From a bacterium (GTDB lineage: Bacteria > Electryoneota > Electryoneia > Electryoneales > Electryoneaceae): 64,000 nt of DNA. The stretch lies in contig JAHLLH010000002.1 of the NCBI GenBank assembly GCA_020444265.1, forward strand, positions 671,033-735,032, read 5' to 3'. Within the stretch, counting starts at the first letter, position 1. Every line of letters starts with the position of its first letter. Below the pieces are notes generated by a model. The model ran no database searches and had not been told where the DNA came from. It saw only the letters and a program-made list of their open reading frames with translations. A program made the position numbers and the translations under genes. This document shows positions 34,913 to 42,858 of the stretch, piece after piece.

Positions 34913-37900
34913 CAGTACCCCCTTCGCAGGCCGGTGGGCCGTGCTTCGATCTCGACCTCAAATAACTCGAGGCGGTCGGTGTCATCGCTGCCGGTGAGGT
35001 AGAGCTTGACGGCATCGCCGAGGGTGGACTTGGGCAGGGCGAGCAGCTTGTATGCTTGGGTCAGCCGCACCGATTCGCTAGAGAGTTTCCGTGTGTGAGG
35101 ATCCCGCAGGTAGAGGGTGGACAACAGCCCGCTGGCGCGAGTTGTGTGAGACCGGGTTGCATAGTCCACCGACCAACTACGCCAGGAGGCGGAGCCGACC
35201 ACGGGGATGAGGCCAGATTCGAAGGTGATCGGGATGGTGATGCCGCTGCCGGTCCAGTTGTCGGTGAGGGCGGCATCGCTCAGGGTGTAGAGCCTCGGGT
35301 CATCCCAGGCGGCACCGGCCCAGATCAGCTCATTGCGGTCACCGGGTCCACTCCCGACCAGGTGGGGCCCGAAGGGAAAGAGATTGTCACTCGAGCGGAG
35401 CCAGGACCCCCAGCGGGGTCGTGCGCTGCCACCCTCCAGAATGGGTGGATCAAAAAACTCGGTGGACATGGCCAGCAGGGTGTCGCCAATCACGGCGGGG
35501 CTCAGGTCGATGTCCTCGGGGATGTCATCCCCTCCACCGCCACTCTTTTCGAGGGGGGTGCCACCGCTGTCGAGGGATGGGTAGGAAAGCAGCAGTAATC
35601 GTCGGATTGGATCAAAGGCGAGGCTTGTCCGTTCCAGCTGTGTGCCGTAAAGGTTGGCGACGCCATCATCGATGGGTTCACCGATCCAGTGCAGCTGCTG
35701 ACCGTCGAAAGCGCGGACTCGTCGGTCGGAACCGAGGAAGGCAATGACCTCAACTTCACGGTCCTGGAACGCGAGGGTGGCATAGGTCCAGGCTCGCGGC
35801 CCGGCCAGCCCGACTCGCTGAGTGACGATGTCGAGGTTTTCCTGATCGGTCCAGAAGGCCCGTTGGGCATCGAAGCGGTAGAGGTGGATGCGGTTGCTTT
35901 TGACGGCGACGAGGGCATTGTGCAGGGCGGCGCCGGCAATGAAGCTGCCGCCATCATCTTCATCTCTGATCAAATGCTCGGCATCGATGGGCCAGGCATG
36001 GGGTAGACCGGTTTTGCTGATGTAGATACGTCCGCTGTGGTCGGGGCGCTCGTTGGTCGATTCATCGATGGTCTCGATGGCGACATCGACATCGCTGGCC
36101 AGGTAGCCACGCCGTGCCGCGAGAGCAATCAGTTCTTCGGCGGAGGGCGCATAGCTGAAGAGGCGGTCATTTTTCACGCATGCCTGGCAGCCATTACTTC
36201 CCGAAGAGGCTCCAAGCCGCCAGGGGACCTCTGTCGAGAAGCCACCGCCCGTGGTCCAGAAATCGCTTGCAGTATAGCTGTCCTGGACCACATCACCGGT
36301 GGCCATGTTGACGGCCACGAAAATGACATCCCAATCCCCGTCATCCCGTCTCCTCGCAGACCAGCCCACCGCCCACCAGGCATTTAGCAACTCGCCACCC
36401 GTACCAATGGTGAGGGTGTAGGTCTGACCCGCACTGTAGAGGGTGATGGAGGCATAGGTGCTGTTGTCATCCAGCAGCTTCAGAATGGCATTGTTTCCCC
36501 AGCTGTAGAGCTGCCCGGAGAGGTTGACGGAGGTAAGACGCACGAAAGTGAGCCGTCCGAGTTCAACCGGAAAGGCGGTCAGCCCGAGGCTATCGAGATC
36601 GACTGCGCTGGTGGTGTAGGGCAAAACAACAAAGCTGTCCTGGTTCCAGGGGCGATCATAGGCGGGGTTGTGGTTGAACGGCGGACCATCCGGGTCTCCG
36701 GACGAGGCCCACGCCGCACTGTTCAAAAACTCGCCAGGGTAGTCCCCCGCTCGATTCTGAGGGCCATCCTCATCCGGCTCATCCATGTAGAAATGGGCGA
36801 GGTCGGTGCGCCGGGTCAATTCGGGCTGGAAGATGTCTGTCCAGAGACTCTCGAAGCTGGAGTAACCGGTCTCGGCTTCGTAGTGGAGGTAGAGGGTGAC
36901 TCGTCCGGATGCAGGCAATTCGGGCAGCTGGACGGTGAAAGTGATTTCCGAGCCGTTGTAGCCGCTCATGATGTAGGGCAGCACGGTGATTTGATCATCG
37001 TCACAGAGCACCAAATCACTGCCATCGCTGTGCTGGTCGGTGTAGCCATCCAGACCGGAAAAGGGGATGGTGATGTCTACCGGGACGCGAGTTTCGGTGC
37101 GCGGGTTGGGGTTGGTGATGACCACTCGCGCGACTCGGGTGGTCAGGATGTCCTTGCCGGAGGCGGAATCCCAGGGCCGTTTCGGCGCGGGTCCGAGGTT
37201 GCCGATGGCGACCATTGCATCCCGCACGGCCACCAGGGATTTGGGGACGGGTGGCAGGTGGTTGTCGAGGGTAGCGGGCAGCCCTTCGGCAGGGTCGGTG
37301 CTCGAATGGGTGGTTCCGGTCAGGCCCGCTTTTTCCTCGCGCTGAGTCCAGTCGCCGAAGAGATCATCGGCGAAGGCTTTATAGCGCATGGGGAAGGACC
37401 TGGCCAGCACACGTGCGGCGGTGGCAGTGTCGAGCTCATTGCCCTGGGTGACATTGGTCAGCTCGATGGAGGCGAGGCCGAGGTCATTGGCGGTCCGTCC
37501 ACGAAAGACACTGCCGAAGACATTGGAACGTGGGCCAGGGTTGCTGTGCTCGCCATCATCATAGACAAACGCCTGAGCCAGCTGGTAGATGCCATGCGGG
37601 ATGGCGTTCTCTTCGGGGGAACCGCCGAGGGTAACGCTGCTGATGACGGGGGTGGCCGCAGGCGGAAGGTAGCCGAGCGGGCCACCGGTCACGCTGCCCA
37701 GGTCGCTGGCGATTTCCTCGATGTACTTGATTTCATACAGGGTGTCACTCAGGACAAAGAGGTCACGCAGGACAGCGGAGACTGGCGTGCGCAGGGCGAC
37801 CCGCAAGAGGAAACGGTCATCCAGGGTGGTCCATGCACCATCGGCGGTGAGCTGGTCATCCTTACGGACACTCAGGCGGAGGCCGTTGGCATTCTCCGGG

Positions 37901-38166
37901 TCGGCATTGTTAGGGCTGAGGCCGAGGAGGTAGCGGTGACCATCGGGTGCATACCAGCGATGCAACGAATAGAGCCGGTCGAGGACATTGGTGGCGGTGA
38001 CCATCTGCACGGCGGGCCTGCGCAGCAGCCCCTGCCTGGTGTGGACCAGGTTGACCAGGTTGACGGCCTGGCCGAGGTTCAGGCGGTCGGGGTCATAGCG
38101 TGTGACCATCCCGCCGGAAAGGGGGATGGTGAGCCGTGTGTGTCCTTTTAGCTCGACCGGTTTCAT
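34912..38166 (-). CDS. Tail nozzle (T7 gp12-like) with inserted domains
   Basis: 1084 aa. The start, SGGMVTRYDPDRLNLGQAVNLVNLVHTRQGLLRRPAV, is the hallmark of podovirus nozzle/tail-tubular-B proteins, and beta-propeller-like strands continue (NALVAVKSNRIHLYRF; GPRAWTYATLAFQDREVEVIAFLGSDRRVRAFDG). From about residue 349 an extra segment (VVITNPNPRTETRVPVDITIPFSGLDGYTD...GRVTLYLHYE) resembles DUF2341, followed by a LamG-like stretch (about 470-640, GQLYSWGNNAILKLLDDN...WWAVGWSARR). These inserts add about 300 aa compared with T7 gp12 and may bind carbohydrate. It is coupled to the upstream adaptor gene by TGATG. Confidence 0.75.
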   Translation of the reverse strand: MKPVELKGHTRLTIPLSGGMVTRYDPDRLNLGQAVNLVNLVHTRQGLLRRPAVQMVTATNVLDRLYSLHRWYAPDGHRYLLGLSPNNADPENANGLRLSVRKDDQLTADGAWTTLDDRFLLRVALRTPVSAVLRDLFVLSDTLYEIKYIEEIASDLGSVTGGPLGYLPPAATPVISSVTLGGSPEENAIPHGIYQLAQAFVYDDGEHSNPGPRSNVFGSVFRGRTANDLGLASIELTNVTQGNELDTATAARVLARSFPMRYKAFADDLFGDWTQREEKAGLTGTTHSSTDPAEGLPATLDNHLPPVPKSLVAVRDAMVAIGNLGPAPKRPWDSASGKDILTTRVARVVITNPNPRTETRVPVDITIPFSGLDGYTDQHSDGSDLVLCDDDQITVLPYIMSGYNGSEITFTVQLPELPASGRVTLYLHYEAETGYSSFESLWTDIFQPELTRRTDLAHFYMDEPDEDGPQNRAGDYPGEFLNSAAWASSGDPDGPPFNHNPAYDRPWNQDSFVVLPYTTSAVDLDSLGLTAFPVELGRLTFVRLTSVNLSGQLYSWGNNAILKLLDDNSTYASITLYSAGQTYTLTIGTGGELLNAWWAVGWSARRRDDGDWDVIFVAVNMATGDVVQDSYTASDFWTTGGGFSTEVPWRLGASSGSNGCQACVKNDRLFSYAPSAEELIALAARRGYLASDVDVAIETIDESTNERPDHSGRIYISKTGLPHAWPIDAEHLIRDEDDGGSFIAGAALHNALVAVKSNRIHLYRFDAQRAFWTDQENLDIVTQRVGLAGPRAWTYATLAFQDREVEVIAFLGSDRRVRAFDGQQLHWIGEPIDDGVANLYGTQLERTSLAFDPIRRLLLLSYPSLDSGGTPLEKSGGGGDDIPEDIDLSPAVIGDTLLAMSTEFFDPPILEGGSARPRWGSWLRSSDNLFPFGPHLVGSGPGDRNELIWAGAAWDDPRLYTLSDAALTDNWTGSGITIPITFESGLIPVVGSASWRSWSVDYATRSHTTRASGLLSTLYLRDPHTRKLSSESVRLTQAYKLLALPKSTLGDAVKLYLTGSDDTDRLELFEVEIEARPTGLRRGY

Positions 38167-39080
38167 CAGTAGTCCTCGTAGTCGGTGCCATATCGTTCAG
38201 CATGTCCGCTGACACCCCGGAGGTAGGGATTGTGCTCGAAGTCCCCCTCTTCGATGATCTCGGAGGGTCGTTCAACATCCTTGAGCGCGTCCATTACCTC
38301 GTTCCGGGTCTGGTCGGTCAAGCGGGCTCGTGTGGCAAAGTCGAAGGCGGCCAGCGGCAAGCTGCTGGCAACGATCTCGGGCAACTCAGAGGCGATATCG
38401 ATGAGGGCTGGCACGCCGGAACGTGTGCCGGTACCGGAGATACCGAGGTCACAATAGGGGTTTGACGAGTTGCCGTTTTCCTGGATGGTGCGCTCTTGCA
38501 CGACCCCGCCATCGGCCAGGAAAAACGCTTCACCCTGGAGCTGGTTTTCCGTAAACGGCCAGCGCCCCGCTGTCTTGCTCCATTCTCCGTCCTCTCGAGT
38601 CAAGGTCCCCACAGCATCGCGGAAGAGGTCCGGCTGGTTGGGTGCGCGGAGGTACTCGACGGTGAGGGTGTCATCGGCCTCCGGGAAGGGGTACACCTCG
38701 AGGCGCGGAGGATTGCCTGCCCCGGCATTGATGAAGCGATGACAAGGGATGGTCTTGGTGCCTTGTGCCGCCAGAGACTCGGCCTCATAGCGATGGGCGG
38801 AAGGTTTAGACAGTGTCCCGCTGTAGGTGATCCGGATGGCGGTAACACGATCGACAGAGGGAATGCCGTTTAATTCGAGATAGCCCTGGGAGACCATCGA
38901 GGAGGTGACCGTGATGGTCAGCTCGTCAGTAATGGTGTTGCTGAACCAAGGGCGTACCAGCTCCCAAAGGCGACGGTCTGCACGCTGAAGGTTATACACC
39001 AAGAGGCGTTCGTCCAGCTGGCCCATGCCTGCCTGAGTGAGGAGGAGTCTCAGCTGGTCGAGGGCGGTTTTGGTCCTCAT
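38166..39080 (-). CDS. Head-tail adaptor / tail tubular A-like protein
   Basis: 304 aa. An N-terminal helical region (ALDQLRLLLTQAGMGQLDERLLVYNLQRADRRLWELVRPWF) precedes a beta-rich middle and a C-terminal helix (AAFDFATRARLTDQTRNEVMDAL), the arrangement of podovirus adaptor (T7 gp11-type) proteins, which form a ring between portal and nozzle. No close family is recognised; the assignment rests on order (before the nozzle) and fold-like pattern. It overlaps the preceding gene by ATGA and the nozzle gene by one base. Confidence 0.6.
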   Translation of the reverse strand: MRTKTALDQLRLLLTQAGMGQLDERLLVYNLQRADRRLWELVRPWFSNTITDELTITVTSSMVSQGYLELNGIPSVDRVTAIRITYSGTLSKPSAHRYEAESLAAQGTKTIPCHRFINAGAGNPPRLEVYPFPEADDTLTVEYLRAPNQPDLFRDAVGTLTREDGEWSKTAGRWPFTENQLQGEAFFLADGGVVQERTIQENGNSSNPYCDLGISGTGTRSGVPALIDIASELPEIVASSLPLAAFDFATRARLTDQTRNEVMDALKDVERPSEIIEEGDFEHNPYLRGVSGHAERYGTDYEDY

Positions 39081-39946
39081 CGACGGCCTCCCTTCGGTTG
39101 TTCGATCGGGATCCCGGTAAAGGCGACCAGGGCTTGCAGAGTACGTTTCTCTACCTGGTCGAATCCGGGCGCTTCGGAATCATCGGCAAGCAGCTCACGT
39201 GCGGTAGCCAGGGCGAGAAGCCTGGCATGGGTGTCACTCAGGTCGGCGAACTCGGCAAGCAGGTTATAGGAGTAGGTGTCAGTGGCCAGCCCGGAAGCGG
39301 TGAAGGTGACACCGGTATCATCCCCATCGGTGATGGTGTAGAGGGATTCATCGACGAGGATGGTGCCACCATTCCAATAGTCGGCGGTCCATTCGCGGCT
39401 GGTATCGGTCAGCTCGCGAACATCGCCACCGGGGGAGCTGACTCCACCATTTCCCCGATCATACCAAAGACCACTTGTGAGGGCAGTCAGCTCGAGGGTG
39501 CCCGTGCTGCCTTCCGGATAGACCTGGATGGTGTTGCCCGTGAGCACCACGGCAGGCCGAGCGAACGAAGGGCCGAGGGTGGGGTCTTGAGCAACGGCCA
39601 GGTACTCTTGCCTGGTGTAGATGTCGCAATGGAAACCATTGAAGGCGGCTTGCAGCAGAGCGATGACATTCTGGCGACCCTGGAGGGTGACGGTCGAGGG
39701 GTAGCCCTCGGTGACGGTTTGATCAGGCATGGTGTTGATGTAGCCTCGAGCCTGTTCAAAGGCGAAGGTCTCGAGCGAGGGGCGCGGCAACATCCGGCGC
39801 ACCTCGTTCCAGATCCACGCCTCGGCCTCGAGCAGAGCCCGGATGCGGTCAATGCGGGGGTAGCGTACCCAATCAGCAGGAGTCCTGCTGGACTCGCTTT
39901 CAAGGTGTTCGCCAGCTCGGGCGATGATGTCAGCAATGGCGTGCAT
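39077..39946 (-). CDS. Adaptor-type virion protein
   Basis: 289 aa. It resembles the following gene in plan: helical start (ADIIARAGEHLESESS...RIDRIRALLEAEAWIWNEVRRML), beta-rich middle (TGNTIQVYPEGSTGTLELTALTSG), helical end (DLSDTHARLLALATARELLADDSEA). It may be a second ring or completion protein of the connector. A palindromic element and a hairpin lie just upstream, so a transcription start or processing site here is possible. Confidence 0.55.
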   Translation of the reverse strand: MHAIADIIARAGEHLESESSRTPADWVRYPRIDRIRALLEAEAWIWNEVRRMLPRPSLETFAFEQARGYINTMPDQTVTEGYPSTVTLQGRQNVIALLQAAFNGFHCDIYTRQEYLAVAQDPTLGPSFARPAVVLTGNTIQVYPEGSTGTLELTALTSGLWYDRGNGGVSSPGGDVRELTDTSREWTADYWNGGTILVDESLYTITDGDDTGVTFTASGLATDTYSYNLLAEFADLSDTHARLLALATARELLADDSEAPGFDQVEKRTLQALVAFTGIPIEQPKGGRR

Positions 39947-39972
39947 GGATGGCCTCGGGTAGTGATGGTCTC

Positions 39973-40014
39973 GTGACAGTCACTCTTAAACGTCAAAACC
40001 TTGGTGACAGTCAC
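39973..40014 (-). promoter_or_regulatory. Dyad element, copy 1
   Basis: GTGACAGTCAC occurs at 39973-39983 and 40004-40014, flanking 20 bases. GTGACwGTyAC/GTrACTGTCAC arms are found again in a related 41-base element at 49699-49739, also directly upstream of a minus-strand gene. Candidate operator or activator site for phage transcription. A hairpin (GTTTCCTGT...ACAGGAAAC, about 40028-40053) lies beside it. Confidence 0.45.
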
Positions 40015-40106
40015 GGTCACGAACGGTGTTTCCTGTGTTTCGCAACAGGAAACAGGGGGATTGAGGGCGGGTGACTGCCCAACGACAGCCATCCGCCCTC
40101 GTGCGG

Positions 40107-40652
40107 TCATTCAAGGCCAAAAGTCTGGAGCACGGTTCCGGACCTGTTCACAACGCTCGAAATGGGCTTGGGGTCGATCGCGCTGGCGGTCCCGCTGACA
40201 ATGACGAGAACTTCGGTATCCTCCCCGCTACCGGTATTGCCTTTGAGTTGGATACCCAGGTATCTCGCAAATGTCGAGTAGGTGATGTACTTGGAGGTAT
40301 CGGTGCTTTCAGTCTGGAAGTTTGCGAACGCTTCTGTCCAGGTAGACCAGGTGCCATAGGCCGAGGACTTGAATGCCGTATTGACATCGACAATGGCCGA
40401 GCCTGTATCACTGACCACATTCACAGTCAGCTGGAGGCTGTCACCCACGGCGTAGATGTCGCCGATGTAGACACTGACGACAACGGAATCAGAGGCACCA
40501 TCCAGGTATTGAAGGGTGTCACTGCCCGCACCGTTCAGGTGGCAGACGACTGCCGAGGTGGAGCCATAGCCCGCTGCGCCGACCATGACGGGGATGGTCA
40601 TGACGGCGAGCAACAGGGTGATGGTCATGATGACCAGGGATTTCAGTTTCAT
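40107..40652 (-). CDS. Secreted/anchored phage protein with signal sequence
   Basis: 181 aa. MKLKSLVIMTITLLLAVMT followed by IPVMVGAAGYG is a typical signal peptide (n-region KLK, hydrophobic core, AAG cleavage area near residue 27). The mature part is Ser/Thr-rich and beta-predicted (SDSVVVSVYIGDIYAVGDSLQLTVNVVSDTGSAIVDV). It lies between capsid and adaptor genes, where a decoration or head-fibre protein might be expected, but the signal sequence points to export. Function unknown. Confidence 0.6.
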   Translation of the reverse strand: MKLKSLVIMTITLLLAVMTIPVMVGAAGYGSTSAVVCHLNGAGSDTLQYLDGASDSVVVSVYIGDIYAVGDSLQLTVNVVSDTGSAIVDVNTAFKSSAYGTWSTWTEAFANFQTESTDTSKYITYSTFARYLGIQLKGNTGSGEDTEVLVIVSGTASAIDPKPISSVVNRSGTVLQTFGLE

Positions 40653-40762
40653 CGGTATCTCCTTTTCGGAGTGGGTTGTCGTTGTGTTGTGCCGGGTACT
40701 GCTGTTCAGCCGGGGATAAACCCGGTCAACAGGGTGACCGGGCCGTCCACGGGGTTAGGGGT

Positions 40763-41995
40763 TTACTCGCTGGAGTGCTTGTATCGACGGGCGATGTGCA
40801 GGAACGAGGTATTGTTCAGGACAGTGCCGTCGCTGTTGAGCTTGCGGTCGAACCGCTTGGCTCCACGGACGCGACCGGTCCAGAAGGCGAGTCGTTCCTC
40901 GTACTCCTCGCTCTTGTCGTACTTGGTCTTCATGGGGGAGCCGTTGTTGATGCGCACGGCACCGCCACCCAGCATGAAGCCAATGTCAAAGGCCGCCGCT
41001 CCACCGATTTCAACGGGGATGTCCTCGTTGGAAAGGCTGGCGAAGTCCATGATGGTGCGAGCGGTCGTACCCTCACCATCGGTGGTGGTGGTCAGCTCGC
41101 TGAACTTGCGCGGGGTGATCGGCGCGAGGCCGGTGGCGATGAAGAGGATGTCCGACCAGACGCCAATGCGTGTGTCGTGCATCTCGTTCTTGTCGCCCCG
41201 GACACCGATGTCCCGCCACTCGTCATGCAGGGCCATGCGCCATTTGGTCCAGAGACCATAGGAGCAGGCATAGACGCCAGAGTAGGACCGTCCGCCGATT
41301 TCGACGCGGGTCATGGTGTTGCGCTGCGTCTCATACTGCAACGCTTCGGCCAGCTCGACCGAGGGGACATCGCCATTGGGGTTGTCTTCGAGGGCAGCAT
41401 AGCTGCTACCGAAGGCCTTACCCCAGCGGATGTTCGGGTGAGCGGCGACCGGGTAGAGGCTCAGGTTCGAGCGGTGAATGTTGGCGGAATAGCCATAGAG
41501 CAGGGTGTACCAGTAGTCCGACCACTCCCAGAGGCCATAACCACGTGCGAGCTGGATATCCAGCACCGAACGGACCTTGAGATCGGTCCAGGCCTCGACC
41601 TCTTCGACATCATCCATTCCCTGCCCATGACGGATCATGTAGTTGGGAATCTGGTCGGTCGCGAAGTCGGGAGTACCCTCGTTGGTCCGCATCTTTTCAG
41701 AGTGGACAACACCTTGCTGGCCAGCCGCTTCAATGCTGGCCTGGAAGATGGGTTCGAGGGCGCGGACGACGGTGGTCTGCCCTTTCTTGGACGGCTCGGA
41801 CTGCACGACAAACGGCGAGGCAGCCGGGGGCGGCCCTTCCGGATCGGCAGTCATGCCGTTGGCATCCACACGGGAGACGAGTCCCATTTGGAAGGCCGGG
41901 TTGGCACGGTAGGCGGTCTGTTCCAACACTCGAGACTGTTGCTCGATGTTGAGATTGCCTTTTGTTCCCGCGCTGTCAGTAACATTGTTGCCCAT
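40763..41995 (-). CDS. Major capsid protein (N4 gp56-like)
   Basis: 410 aa. Position after the scaffold gene, length, and segments such as GMDDVEEVEAWTDLKVRSVLDIQLARGYGLWEWSDYWYTLLYGYSANIHRSN, GKAFGSSYAALEDNPNGDVPSVELAEAL and FDIGFMLGGGAVRINNG match the N4-gp56 family of HK97-fold capsid proteins found in podoviruses. The N-terminus (DSAGTKGNLNIEQQSRVLEQTAYRA) would be the arm. The Mu capsid family (gpT) is not similar. Confidence 0.75.
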   Translation of the reverse strand: MGNNVTDSAGTKGNLNIEQQSRVLEQTAYRANPAFQMGLVSRVDANGMTADPEGPPPAASPFVVQSEPSKKGQTTVVRALEPIFQASIEAAGQQGVVHSEKMRTNEGTPDFATDQIPNYMIRHGQGMDDVEEVEAWTDLKVRSVLDIQLARGYGLWEWSDYWYTLLYGYSANIHRSNLSLYPVAAHPNIRWGKAFGSSYAALEDNPNGDVPSVELAEALQYETQRNTMTRVEIGGRSYSGVYACSYGLWTKWRMALHDEWRDIGVRGDKNEMHDTRIGVWSDILFIATGLAPITPRKFSELTTTTDGEGTTARTIMDFASLSNEDIPVEIGGAAAFDIGFMLGGGAVRINNGSPMKTKYDKSEEYEERLAFWTGRVRGAKRFDRKLNSDGTVLNNTSFLHIARRYKHSSE

Positions 41996-42064
41996 GAGTC
42001 AGCTCCTTCTGCTGATGAATTCCTGGTGTTGGGTTGTGTTGTCAGGTTGTATTGTCAGGGTCGG

Positions 42065-42847
42065 TTAGCCGCCGTAGACCTTTTTCCTGTAGGCCGCAAA
42101 CTCCTTGTCGCTCATCTTCCAGAGCTCTTCCTCGGTGACCTCCTCGACCGGCTTGACGGCATTGCTGCCCTTGCCGCCAACGGGCTGGATGGTGAGGCGG
42201 GTGTCATCTCGACCGGCTTTACGTGCCGCCTGGGTGACCTGTTCGCGGACCTTGTCCTGGGTCATGAGCATGGCGGCATAGTTGAGCGGCAGCTCTTTTT
42301 CTTGGGCGAAGGTTTCGACCTGTTCGAGGGTGACTCCCTCGATTTTGTTGTCCGAGAGGAACTTTTCCGCTTCGGCGCGTTCGGCCCCGTACTGCTGTTG
42401 GATGTTCTGCGCACGGAGGATGAGTTGGATGGTCTCGTCCTTGGTCATTCCGCCTGTCGCGGTTTTGTCGCTGTCACCATCCTTGCCGCCCTTGTCATCG
42501 CCAGCACCGCCACCCTTGTTAGCATTGGCGAGGGCATTGGTGATCTGATCGAGGGTCGGCCCCTTACTGTTGTTGGCCTTCTGGTGCAGGGTGTCGATGT
42601 ACTCGGTCATCTTCGGAAGCACCTGGCCGAACTCTTCCATGCTGGTGACCTGGACGGTTTCATCGCCGAGGGTGAACTCATAGGCTTTGGCAGCACCGCC
42701 ACCATCGCCACCGCCATCACTTGCATCGCCGTCGCCTCCACCGTCTCCAGCGCCGTCGCCACCGGCACCGCTACCACCATCACCGGCGTCGTGGTACGCG
42801 GCAAACGGTTCAAGGCCCTGCGCGATTCGTCTCAAAAAGTCCCTCAT
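42065..42847 (-). CDS. Scaffolding protein
   Basis: 260 aa, strongly acidic and helical. A low-complexity Gly/Asp segment (residues about 20-52, DAGDGGSGAGGDGAGDGGGD and onward) is followed by helices (MEEFGQVLPKMTEYIDTLHQKANN; RAEAEKFLSDNKIEGVTLEQVETFAQEKELPLNYAAMLMTQDKVREQVTQAARKAG). Acidic, helical, unconserved proteins between portal and capsid genes are assembly scaffolds. It begins 12 bases after the portal stop. Confidence 0.7.
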   Translation of the reverse strand: MRDFLRRIAQGLEPFAAYHDAGDGGSGAGGDGAGDGGGDGDASDGGGDGGGAAKAYEFTLGDETVQVTSMEEFGQVLPKMTEYIDTLHQKANNSKGPTLDQITNALANANKGGGAGDDKGGKDGDSDKTATGGMTKDETIQLILRAQNIQQQYGAERAEAEKFLSDNKIEGVTLEQVETFAQEKELPLNYAAMLMTQDKVREQVTQAARKAGRDDTRLTIQPVGGKGSNAVKPVEEVTEEELWKMSDKEFAAYRKKVYGG

Positions 42848-42858
42848 GGTTCACTCCT

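Noticed and set aside
36670-38151. + strand ORF of 493 codons opposite the nozzle gene
   Set aside because: Gly/Val-rich antisense frame produced by the GC-rich nozzle gene; the minus-strand protein has clear podovirus nozzle features.
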